The notes under the pieces were generated by a model that saw only the letters and a list, made by a program, of their open reading frames with translations, was not told where the DNA came from and made no database searches. A stretch of DNA of 48,489 nucleotides from Lachnospiraceae bacterium (GTDB lineage: Bacteria > Bacillota > Clostridia > Lachnospirales > Lachnospiraceae): positions 1-48,489 of the forward strand of contig JAIKZU010000004.1 in NCBI GenBank assembly GCA_024681985.1, given 5' to 3'. How positions within the stretch are numbered: position 1 is the first letter of the stretch; the number at the start of each line of letters is the position of its first letter. Positions 19,237 to 27,528 of the stretch are shown one piece after another. The position numbers and the translations under genes were made by a program.

Positions 19237-20598
19237 ATGGTAACCAGAACATCCGAATTAAAACAATTACAGAAACTATACGAGAGCGCCGGTAATCAGC
19301 TCGTCCTGCTAAGCGGCACTGCCCGCAGCGAAAAAGAGCGCCTCATCACCGATTTCTGCAAAGACAAAAAGCACTTCTATTTCCGTGCCCGAAACATCTC
19401 CGGCACAGAACAGCTGCAGCAGTTTAAAACCCAGGTCCAACACACCTACGACATCAAACTCCAAAAGGACAGCTACGACGAATGCTTTACCCGCATGAAG
19501 TCCGGCAACGCCTCCAAACTGGTGGTGGTCATCGACGAATTTCAGACCTTGCTCAAAAACGACGGGGCATTTTTTGAAAGTGTGCTGCGTTTGAAAAACC
19601 GACAGCTCTACCCGGGACCGGTGATGATCCTGTTGGCGAATTCCTCGCTGAGCTTTACGAGACGCACCATGGCGGATATGCTGGGGGACGGCTATGACGC
19701 CATCGACAGTGTGGTGGAGCTGAAGGATTTTTCTTTTTTGGATATCGTCCGCGCCTGTCCGGGATACAGTCTGTATGACACGGTATGTGTGTATGGCATC
19801 GTGGGAGGCATCAGCGCCTACCTGTCCCGATGGGACAGCACAAAGAGCGTTAAGGATAACGTGTGTCATCTGATCTTAAACCCTTACGGTGCTCTGTTTA
19901 CGGAAGCGGAGGATTTTATCGGGACGGAACTTCGGGAACTGTCGGTGTATGATACGATTCTTTATGCCATGGCATCCGGCAACGAAAAGCTAAACGACCT
20001 GTATAAAGCCACGGGTTACTCCCGGGCAAAGATCTCCGTATATTTAAAGAACTTGGCGGCCTTTGATGTGATCGAAAAGGTGGTCTCCTTTGAGACCGGA
20101 GGTTGGGAAAATGCAAAAAAAGGCATCTACCGCATCAAGAATCCTTTTATCCGTTTTTGGTTCCATTTCATCTATCCTCACCAGTCCGAACTCTGGACTT
20201 TGGGAACGGATGACTTTTATGAGAACTATATCGAAGGGGAGCTGCGCAGTTATCTGACCCCTTATTTTTCCAAGGTCTGCACAGAGTACCTGGAACTTTT
20301 GAACCGGGTGGGCAAGACCCCCATTCCCATCACGAAGATGGGAACTTGGATCGGGAAAGAGGGCACCATCGATATCGTGGGCATGAGCGAAGAGGGAGAG
20401 TGCGTCACCGGTATCTGCAACTGGGAAAAGATCCGCATGATGTACGATGATTATCAGGATCTGCTCTATGCCATGAAGCAGGCCCGGATCCATGCAAAGG
20501 TGACCTATCTGTTTTCCGCAACGGAATTTGATGTGCGCTTAAAGGAACTGGCAAAAAGAGAACCCACCTTAGAACTGGTGGATATGAAGGAATTGTAG
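19237..20598 (+). CDS. Archaeal-type AAA ATPase/DUF234-like protein with degenerate Walker A
   Basis: N-terminus like PF01637-type ATPases, VVVIDEFQTLL Walker B; P-loop position reads LLSGTARSEKERLI; C-terminal RIKNPFIRFWFHFIYPHQS region typical of DUF234-type proteins. Confidence 0.7.
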   Translation: MVTRTSELKQLQKLYESAGNQLVLLSGTARSEKERLITDFCKDKKHFYFRARNISGTEQLQQFKTQVQHTYDIKLQKDSYDECFTRMKSGNASKLVVVIDEFQTLLKNDGAFFESVLRLKNRQLYPGPVMILLANSSLSFTRRTMADMLGDGYDAIDSVVELKDFSFLDIVRACPGYSLYDTVCVYGIVGGISAYLSRWDSTKSVKDNVCHLILNPYGALFTEAEDFIGTELRELSVYDTILYAMASGNEKLNDLYKATGYSRAKISVYLKNLAAFDVIEKVVSFETGGWENAKKGIYRIKNPFIRFWFHFIYPHQSELWTLGTDDFYENYIEGELRSYLTPYFSKVCTEYLELLNRVGKTPIPITKMGTWIGKEGTIDIVGMSEEGECVTGICNWEKIRMMYDDYQDLLYAMKQARIHAKVTYLFSATEFDVRLKELAKREPTLELVDMKEL

Positions 20599-20610
20599 GA
20601 AAGACTGGAT

Positions 20611-22737
20611 ATGGGAAAATCCTTGTTTATCGCGGAGAAACCCTCCGTGGCTCAGTCCTTTGCCGATGTCATGGGAGAAAAACTGACCCGGCGGGACGGC
20701 TACCAGGAAGGGGAAAATGTCATCGTCACCTGGTGTGTGGGACATCTGGTGGGGATGAGTTATCCGGAAGTATATGATGAAAAATTAAAACGGTGGACCA
20801 TGGACACCCTGCCCTTTCTGCCGAAGGAATACAAATACGAAGTGCAGCCCAATGTAAAAAAGCAGTTTTCCATTGTAAGCTCTTTGTTAAACAGGGATGA
20901 TGTGGATACCATCTACGTCTGCACCGATGCCGGACGGGAGGGAGAATACATCTATCGTCTGGTGCGGCAGGAGGCAAAGGTCCATGACAAAGATGAGCGG
21001 AGAGTCTGGATCGACTCCCAGACGGAAGAGGAGATGAAGCGGGGGATCCGGGAGGCCAAGCCCTTAAGTGCCTATGACAACCTTTCTGCCGCTGCTTATA
21101 TCCGGGCAAAGATCGATTACTCCATGGGTATCAATTTTTCCAGGGTGTTGTCTTTAAAATACGGCCGGACCATGGCCTCTTTTTTGAATGAGAAATTCTG
21201 CTCCGTGGCAGTGGGGCGGGTGATGACCTGTGTACTGGGCATGGTGGTAAAGCGGGAACGGGACATCCGTGAGTTCGAAAAAACCCCTTTTTACCGGGTG
21301 ATCTCCGACGGATCCGTGATGGATGCAAGGCTGCAGCTGGAATGGAAGGCTGTGGAGGGGACGAAGTATTACAACAGTCCGCTTTTGTACAAAGAAAACG
21401 GTTTCAACGAAAAGGGCAGTGCCCTAAAGCTGATCTCCGAGGTCTCCGGCATACCGGCAGAAGAGCTGGACTTTGACGAGGAAGAAAAGGCAAAGGTATC
21501 CTGCGAAGCCGTCATTGAAAAGGTGGAAAAAAAGACGGAAAAAAAGAATCCGCCGCTTTTGTACAACCTGGCGGAGATCCAGAACGACTGCTCCAAGCTG
21601 TTTAAGATCTCTCCGGAGCAGACCCTGGAACAGGTCCAGTCCTTATACGAAAAGAAAATGGTCACCTATCCCCGAACGGATGCCAGAGTGTTGTCCTCCG
21701 CTATTGCAAAGGAGATCGACAAAAACATCCGGGGCCTGGGGGGACTTTCCATGATGAAGCCCTTTGTGGATGAGATCCTGGAAAAGGGCAGCTTCAAGGG
21801 CCTGGAAAAGACCAAGTATGTCAACGACAAACAGATCACGGATCACTATGCCATCATCCCTACGGGCCAGGGCTTAAACGCGCTTCGCTCCTTAACAGCT
21901 TTGGAACTGAAGGTGTATGAGATCATCGTCCGCAGGTTTTTGGCCATTTTTTTGCCGCCGGCGGTATTTGAAAAGATCTCTCTGACCGTTGATTGCAGAG
22001 GAGAGAAGTTTTTCGCCTCCGAAAAGTATGTAAAGGAAGAGGGATATCTCTCGGTGATGCACTATACCTTCTCCAAGAAAAAGGGGGAGGAAAAGGCCGA
22101 GGAAAAAAAGGAAGATTCTAAAGGAACAGACAGCTCGGAAGAAACGGAAGAGGAAGAAGAGGAACTGAAAAACACCGCTCTTCGTCAGATCGCTCCTAAT
22201 CTGAAAAAAGGGGTGGCCATGCAATTTGAAAAGATGTACGTCAAGGAAGGGGAGACCTCCCCGCCGAAGCGTTTTACTTCCGGCTCCATGATCCTGGCTA
22301 TGGAAAATGCAGGGAATCTCATCGAGGACGAGGAGTTAAGAGAGCAGATCAAAGGCAACGGCATCGGCACCTCCGCCACCCGGGCGGAGATCATCGCCAA
22401 GCTGGAGCGGGACCGGTACATCGCTTTAAACAAAAAGACCCAGGTCATCACCCCCACCCTGTTGGGAGAGATGGTGTATGACGTGGTATTCTTTTCCGTG
22501 CGGCAGCTCTTAAATCCGGAGCTTACCGCCAGCTGGGAAAAGGGTTTGAGTTACGTGGAGGAGGGAAGTGTCACCTCCGAGGAATACATGGAAAAATTGG
22601 AGGCCTTTGTTACCAAGTACGTAAATTCCGTTAAGGGATTAAACAACGCCTACAGTTTAAACCGGTATTTTCATAATGCTTCCCAGTATTATACAAAGAA
22701 TACGAAAAAGACAAAGACCAAAGAAAAGAAAGAGTAA
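20611..22737 (+). CDS. topB: DNA topoisomerase III (type IA)
   Basis: KSLFIAEKPSVAQSFADV (Toprim), CTDAGREGEYIYR, MVTYPRTDARVL catalytic Tyr region, GIGTSATRAEII. Confidence 0.93.
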   Translation: MGKSLFIAEKPSVAQSFADVMGEKLTRRDGYQEGENVIVTWCVGHLVGMSYPEVYDEKLKRWTMDTLPFLPKEYKYEVQPNVKKQFSIVSSLLNRDDVDTIYVCTDAGREGEYIYRLVRQEAKVHDKDERRVWIDSQTEEEMKRGIREAKPLSAYDNLSAAAYIRAKIDYSMGINFSRVLSLKYGRTMASFLNEKFCSVAVGRVMTCVLGMVVKRERDIREFEKTPFYRVISDGSVMDARLQLEWKAVEGTKYYNSPLLYKENGFNEKGSALKLISEVSGIPAEELDFDEEEKAKVSCEAVIEKVEKKTEKKNPPLLYNLAEIQNDCSKLFKISPEQTLEQVQSLYEKKMVTYPRTDARVLSSAIAKEIDKNIRGLGGLSMMKPFVDEILEKGSFKGLEKTKYVNDKQITDHYAIIPTGQGLNALRSLTALELKVYEIIVRRFLAIFLPPAVFEKISLTVDCRGEKFFASEKYVKEEGYLSVMHYTFSKKKGEEKAEEKKEDSKGTDSSEETEEEEEELKNTALRQIAPNLKKGVAMQFEKMYVKEGETSPPKRFTSGSMILAMENAGNLIEDEELREQIKGNGIGTSATRAEIIAKLERDRYIALNKKTQVITPTLLGEMVYDVVFFSVRQLLNPELTASWEKGLSYVEEGSVTSEEYMEKLEAFVTKYVNSVKGLNNAYSLNRYFHNASQYYTKNTKKTKTKEKKE

Positions 22738-22748
22738 AGGATAAACAT

Positions 22749-23426
22749 ATGGAAAACGCAAAGATCAGTGCAATGTATGACCTGAAGGAAACCATTGCAA
22801 AGGAACTTTTTGAAGGAAAGACCTATCCCTGGGAAGTGTTAAAGGAGATCGGGGAGTTCATCTTAAAGCTGGGTCCCACCTTGGATCCGGCCGTCTTCGA
22901 AAAAAAAGGAGAAAATATCTGGATCGCAAGATCCGTTACCGTGGCGCCTACAGCGACTTTAAACGGCCCCCTCATCATCGATGAGGACACGGAGGTCCGC
23001 CCCGGGGCTTTTATCCGGGGGAATGCCATCATCGGAAAAAACTGTGTTATCGGCAATTCTACGGAGATCAAAAACGACGTGATCTTTAACAATGTGCAGG
23101 TGCCCCATTACAACTATGTGGGAGATTCGGTCTTAGGCTTTCATTCCCATATGGGTGCAGGCTCCATCACTTCCAACGTAAAGAGTGATAAGACTTTGGT
23201 GGTGGTAAAAGATGCATTTGCCAAGGAATCCATTGAGACTGGACTAAAGAAGTTCGGTGCCATGCTGGGAGACTATGTGGAAGTGGGATGCAACAGTGTC
23301 TTAAATCCGGGAACCGTCATTGGTCCCCGCTCCACCGTATATCCTGTGTCCATGGTACGGGGTGTCATTCCGGCGGACTGCATTTACAAGAATAAGAGTG
23401 AATTTGAGATCGTGCCGAAAGAGTAA
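22749..23426 (+). CDS. Left-handed beta-helix (hexapeptide-repeat) nucleotidyltransferase/acyltransferase-like protein
   Basis: Repeated hexapeptide pattern (IWIARSVTVAPTATLNGPLIIDEDTEVRPGAFIRGNAIIGKNCVIGNSTEIKN...). Confidence 0.75.
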   Translation: MENAKISAMYDLKETIAKELFEGKTYPWEVLKEIGEFILKLGPTLDPAVFEKKGENIWIARSVTVAPTATLNGPLIIDEDTEVRPGAFIRGNAIIGKNCVIGNSTEIKNDVIFNNVQVPHYNYVGDSVLGFHSHMGAGSITSNVKSDKTLVVVKDAFAKESIETGLKKFGAMLGDYVEVGCNSVLNPGTVIGPRSTVYPVSMVRGVIPADCIYKNKSEFEIVPKE

Positions 23427-23450
23427 AAAAGGGGACGTACCCTGTCCCCC
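23425..23450 (-). terminator. Intrinsic terminator for the minus-strand gene at the convergent junction
   Basis: GGGGAC-gtaccct-GTCCCC stem; on the minus strand followed by TTTTTT. Confidence 0.7.
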
Positions 23451-23453
23451 CCT

Positions 23454-24497
23454 TCAGATCCGCTTGCTTAAGAAAGCCATGAGTTTTCGGATCAGCACAA
23501 AGTCCCCCTGGATCTCTTCCACGGCCTTGCGGTTCTCCTCGGAGAAGCCCACCAGGATATTGTGGTTGGCCTCTGCCAGATAGTCCATGATACCGTCGAT
23601 GTTGGTCTTTGTGTTCTTCGGGCATTTGATGTACTGTCGTTTCTCTCCGGTGATGTAAAGGGTGTAGGAAATGGAAAAATGATGCCATAGGAATTTGTGC
23701 AGGGTGGAGTATTTGTAGATCCAGATGATTTTTTGGATGGGCACCACAGCCACTCCGTAACCGGAGGTCTCAATAAAAAAGTGTTCCGTAATAAACATAT
23801 CCTCGGTGGCCAGCTGAGGGAGAGTCAACAGTTCTTCCTCCGCGACAGCGAGGATTTTTTTCGGGTTACCGTAGGGGGCCAGCTTGCGGATGGCGGGACT
23901 AAAGTCCGGACGGATGATGTATAAAAGGTCCAAAAGAATGCAGACCACGGAATACAACACCGCCAGTTCAATAAACAGCCGCAGCAGATTGATACGGATG
24001 CCGTTTCCTGCGGGTTCCGAGAGCATATAAGAGGACATGATATTGTGGATCCCCTCCGACGTCCAGGAAAGATCATCTGCCAGATGGGAGAGAAGCTTTT
24101 GCTCGGAAGTGGCATTATGGATGATCTGTCCGATGACATTTAATTCCTCAATCTCAGGCAATCCCTGCTGGCAGGTCTTCGGTCGAAGGAGCACCACCAC
24201 ACAGTCATCTCCGTACATGGTGTAGTAGAAGTACCCGATATCAAAGCCCAAGATACTCTTTTTATAGCCGGTGAAATACAGTTGGTGCAGATCCAACCGG
24301 ATGTACTGGCTGCGGACATCATACAGCTTTGCAAAGGAATCTCCCTCCGTCACGGCGGTGGGAAACATCATGTTTACGATGGGAAAAAAGAAGGAGATGG
24401 CGGCTAAAAGCAGCAAAAATAAAAGCGGAGAAACAAGTCTCCTGCTGTAAAAAGAACGGATGCTTTTGGATATGTAATTCCGGTAATCGTTGTTCAT
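23454..24497 (-). CDS. Membrane protein of unknown function
   Basis: MNNDYRNYISKSIRSFYSRRLVSPLLFLLLLAAISFFFPIV, second TM LFIELAVLYSVVCILLDLLYII. Start at 24497 with AGGTGGC RBS preferred over the ORF start at 24539. Confidence 0.65.
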   Translation of the reverse strand: MNNDYRNYISKSIRSFYSRRLVSPLLFLLLLAAISFFFPIVNMMFPTAVTEGDSFAKLYDVRSQYIRLDLHQLYFTGYKKSILGFDIGYFYYTMYGDDCVVVLLRPKTCQQGLPEIEELNVIGQIIHNATSEQKLLSHLADDLSWTSEGIHNIMSSYMLSEPAGNGIRINLLRLFIELAVLYSVVCILLDLLYIIRPDFSPAIRKLAPYGNPKKILAVAEEELLTLPQLATEDMFITEHFFIETSGYGVAVVPIQKIIWIYKYSTLHKFLWHHFSISYTLYITGEKRQYIKCPKNTKTNIDGIMDYLAEANHNILVGFSEENRKAVEEIQGDFVLIRKLMAFLSKRI

Positions 24498-24513
24498 GAA
24501 GCCACCTCGATGA

Positions 24514-24542
24514 ATAGTGAACGCAATCAATACGTTCACTAT
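24514..24542. promoter_or_regulatory. Perfect inverted repeat ATAGTGAACG-N9-CGTTCACTAT, putative repressor operator
   Basis: 10-bp perfect arms with 9-nt spacer in the divergent intergenic region, about 16 nt upstream of the minus-strand start codon. Confidence 0.6.
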
Positions 24543-24574
24543 ATCATTTCGGATTTTATAATGAAATAGAGTAT

Positions 24575-24602
24575 TTGAAGAAAAAGAGAAATGTGCTAAA
24601 AT
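24575..24602 (+). promoter_or_regulatory. Promoter for hslO (TTGAAG-N16-TAAAAT, extended -10 TGC)
   Basis: TTGAAG at 24575-24580; TGCTAAAAT with TAAAAT at 24597-24602. Confidence 0.5.
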
Positions 24603-24664
24603 TATATGACTGCTTATGTTAAAAAATAAACAGAGTAAATTAATAGGACAAACGGGAGCTAATC

Positions 24665-25573
24665 ATGGCAGATTATGTGGTACGCGCGACAGCTGCGAAG
24701 GAGCAGATTCGCGCATTTTCCATCACAAGTAAAGAGATGACGGAGTATGCGAGAAAAGCGCATGACACGAGCCCGGTGGTGACGGCGGCTTTGGGCAGGA
24801 CCATGGCGGCGGCTTCCATGATGGGTACCATGATGAAAAGCCCTACGGACGTGATGACCATACAGCTCATGGGAGCAGGTCCCATGAAATCCCTTACGGT
24901 GACATCGGATGTAGCTGGGAATGTTAAGGGCTTTGCAGCCAATCCCCAGGTGATCCTTCCGGCAAAGAATGGCAAGCTGGATGTAGGTGGTGCCATCGGC
25001 ATGGGGGTGCTCCGTGTCATTCGGGATCTGGGATTAAAAGAACCCTATGTGGGCACTGTGGAGCTTAAGACCGGTGAAGTGGCGGAGGATCTGACTTACT
25101 ATTTTGCTACCTCCGAGCAGACCCCTTCCTCCGTGGGACTGGGGGTTCTGATGACCCCTGACAATACCGTGGATGTGGCAGGAGGATTCATCGTGCAGCT
25201 GATGCCGGATACGACCGACGAAGTCATCGACCGGCTGGAGGAGAATATCAAGAAACTGGAACCGGTGACCACCATGCTAAAAAACGGCATGACTCCGGAG
25301 GATATGCTCTCCACCGTGTTGGAAGGACTGGAGCTTTGCATCACGGATAAGAGCAATGTGGGATTTGTCTGCGACTGTTCCAGGGAGCGGGTGCACAGGA
25401 GCTTGTCCGCGTTGGGCGTTGAGGACTTAAACAGCATCCTCGAGGACGATAAGCCGGTGGAGGTGCGATGCCAGTTTTGCAACAAGGATTACCAGTTTTC
25501 ATTGGATGAGATACGCAAGATCCTTTCCGCGCGAAAGGAAAAAATATCGTCTTCCGGGGGAGAGGAACAATGA
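24665..25573 (+). CDS. hslO: Redox-regulated chaperone Hsp33
   Basis: DYVVRATAAKEQIRAFSITSKEMTEYARKAHDTSPVVTAALGRTMAA and C-terminal zinc centre CDCS...CQFC. Confidence 0.95.
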   Translation: MADYVVRATAAKEQIRAFSITSKEMTEYARKAHDTSPVVTAALGRTMAAASMMGTMMKSPTDVMTIQLMGAGPMKSLTVTSDVAGNVKGFAANPQVILPAKNGKLDVGGAIGMGVLRVIRDLGLKEPYVGTVELKTGEVAEDLTYYFATSEQTPSSVGLGVLMTPDNTVDVAGGFIVQLMPDTTDEVIDRLEENIKKLEPVTTMLKNGMTPEDMLSTVLEGLELCITDKSNVGFVCDCSRERVHRSLSALGVEDLNSILEDDKPVEVRCQFCNKDYQFSLDEIRKILSARKEKISSSGGEEQ

Positions 25574-27504
25574 AGGATGGATTTATAAAGACAGCCGCTG
25601 TCACACCCCGGGTGAGTGTGGCCGGTGTGGATGAAAATGTGCAGGTGATCAAAAGCTATATGGAGCTTGCCACCGACGAGCATGTGAAGGTCTGTGTGTT
25701 TCCTGAGCTTTGCATCACCGGATATTCCTGTGGAGATCTGTTCTATCAGGACAGGCTTCTGTTAGATGCAGCAAAGGGGCTTATGACCCTTCGGGATGCC
25801 ACCCGGGACCTGGAAGGTCTCTTTTTTGTGGGACTTCCCTTTTTGCATCGGGACAAGATCTACAACGTAGCGGCAGCCCTTTCCGGCGGAGAGGTGCTGG
25901 GTCTCGTACAAAAGACCCATGTGCCTGCTTATAACGAATTTTACGAAAGCCGGCAGTTCACCGCCGGTTTCGCGGACACCGAAGAAGCCATACTTCCCGA
26001 TGGAAGCAGAACTTATATTGGGACGAAGCTTTTATTTCGGTGTGAGAATATGAAGCAGCTTACGGTGGCGGCGGAGATCTGCGAGGATCTGTGGGTTGCA
26101 AACCCTCCCAGTATCGCCCATACCGCAGCAGGGGCGACTTTAGTGGTAAACCTTTCCGCCAGTGATGAGCTTACAGGCAAGCGGGCCTACCGAAAGACAT
26201 TGGTAGAGACCCAGTCTGCCAGACTTTATTGTGGATATGTATATGCGGGAGCGGGAGCGGGAGAGTCTACCCAGGATGTGGTCTACAGCGGCCACAGCAT
26301 GATCTGTGAAAACGGCAGGACCCTGATGGAAAGCGAACCTTTTTCCGATGGCATGATCCTGTCGGAGATCGATCTGGACATCATCTCTTTCCGTCGGAGG
26401 AACACCACCACTTATGGGACGGTGCCTCCGGGAGACTATCATATATCCACCTTTCATCTTTCGGAAGAAGAGACGCAATTGAGTAGGTCCATAGACCCCA
26501 TGCCCTTTGTGCCCGATGATGATACAGACCGGAGAGCCCGTTGCGAGGAGATCCTGGACATTCAGTCCTTCGGCCTCGTAAAGCGCTTGGATCATACAAA
26601 GTCAAAAAAGGCAGTGGTGGGTATATCCGGTGGTCTGGATTCCACTTTGGCACTGTTGGTGACGGCCCGTGCCTTTGACATTTTGGAACTTTCCCGAAAG
26701 GGGATCATCGCTGTCACCATGCCGGGCTTCGGCACCACGGATCGGACCTATCAAAATGCCCTTTCCATGGTGCATGCTTTGGGAGCTACCCTGATGGAAG
26801 TGGATATCAAAGCTTCCGTGCGGCAGCATTTTTCGGATATCGGACAGGATGAAGATGTCCATGATACCACTTACGAAAACGCCCAAGCCAGGGAACGGAC
26901 CCAGATCCTCATGGATCTGGCCAATAAAGAGGGCGGCCTGGTGGTGGGCACCGGGGACCTTTCGGAACTGGCTTTGGGCTGGGCCACCTACAATGGCGAC
27001 CATATGTCCATGTACGGCGTGAACGCCTCCGTTCCGAAGACGCTGGTACGGCATTTGGTAAAGTATTACGCCGATGTCTGCGCAGCTTCGGATGATACTT
27101 TAAAAAATGTGCTTTACGATGTTTTAGACACTCCGGTCTCCCCGGAGCTTCTTCCTCCAGAGAACGGACAGATCGCCCAAAAGACGGAGGAGCTGGTGGG
27201 ACCTTATGAACTGCATGATTTCTTCTTGTATCACATGCTGCGTTTGGGGCGTACGCCGAAAAAGATCTTTCGTCTGGCAAGGATCGCCTTTGCAGGCACC
27301 TATGATGCATCGGAGATCCTAAAGTGGCTGGAGACATTTTACAGACGTTTTTTCGCACAGCAGTACAAACGGTCATGTCTGCCGGACGGACCGAAGGTGG
27401 GAACGGTTTCCCTTTCTCCCAGAGGAGATCTCAGGATGCCGTCGGATGCCGTGGCAGATCAATGGATAAAGGAAATTGAGGAACTTAAATCTTTGGGGAA
27501 ATAG
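25570..27504 (+). CDS. nadE: Glutamine-dependent NAD+ synthetase
   Basis: N-terminal nitrilase domain (ICEDLWVANPPS), synthetase domain VVGISGGLDSTLALLV, GTGDLSELALGWATYNGDHMSMYGVN. ATGA overlap with hslO. Confidence 0.95.
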   Translation: MKDGFIKTAAVTPRVSVAGVDENVQVIKSYMELATDEHVKVCVFPELCITGYSCGDLFYQDRLLLDAAKGLMTLRDATRDLEGLFFVGLPFLHRDKIYNVAAALSGGEVLGLVQKTHVPAYNEFYESRQFTAGFADTEEAILPDGSRTYIGTKLLFRCENMKQLTVAAEICEDLWVANPPSIAHTAAGATLVVNLSASDELTGKRAYRKTLVETQSARLYCGYVYAGAGAGESTQDVVYSGHSMICENGRTLMESEPFSDGMILSEIDLDIISFRRRNTTTYGTVPPGDYHISTFHLSEEETQLSRSIDPMPFVPDDDTDRRARCEEILDIQSFGLVKRLDHTKSKKAVVGISGGLDSTLALLVTARAFDILELSRKGIIAVTMPGFGTTDRTYQNALSMVHALGATLMEVDIKASVRQHFSDIGQDEDVHDTTYENAQARERTQILMDLANKEGGLVVGTGDLSELALGWATYNGDHMSMYGVNASVPKTLVRHLVKYYADVCAASDDTLKNVLYDVLDTPVSPELLPPENGQIAQKTEELVGPYELHDFFLYHMLRLGRTPKKIFRLARIAFAGTYDASEILKWLETFYRRFFAQQYKRSCLPDGPKVGTVSLSPRGDLRMPSDAVADQWIKEIEELKSLGK

Positions 27505-27528
27505 ACTTAAATACTTAGGAGTTGGAAA

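Noticed and set aside
20611-22737. topB as a sign of an integrative element
   Set aside because: No relaxase, T4SS, integrase or att-like repeats around it; appears chromosomal.
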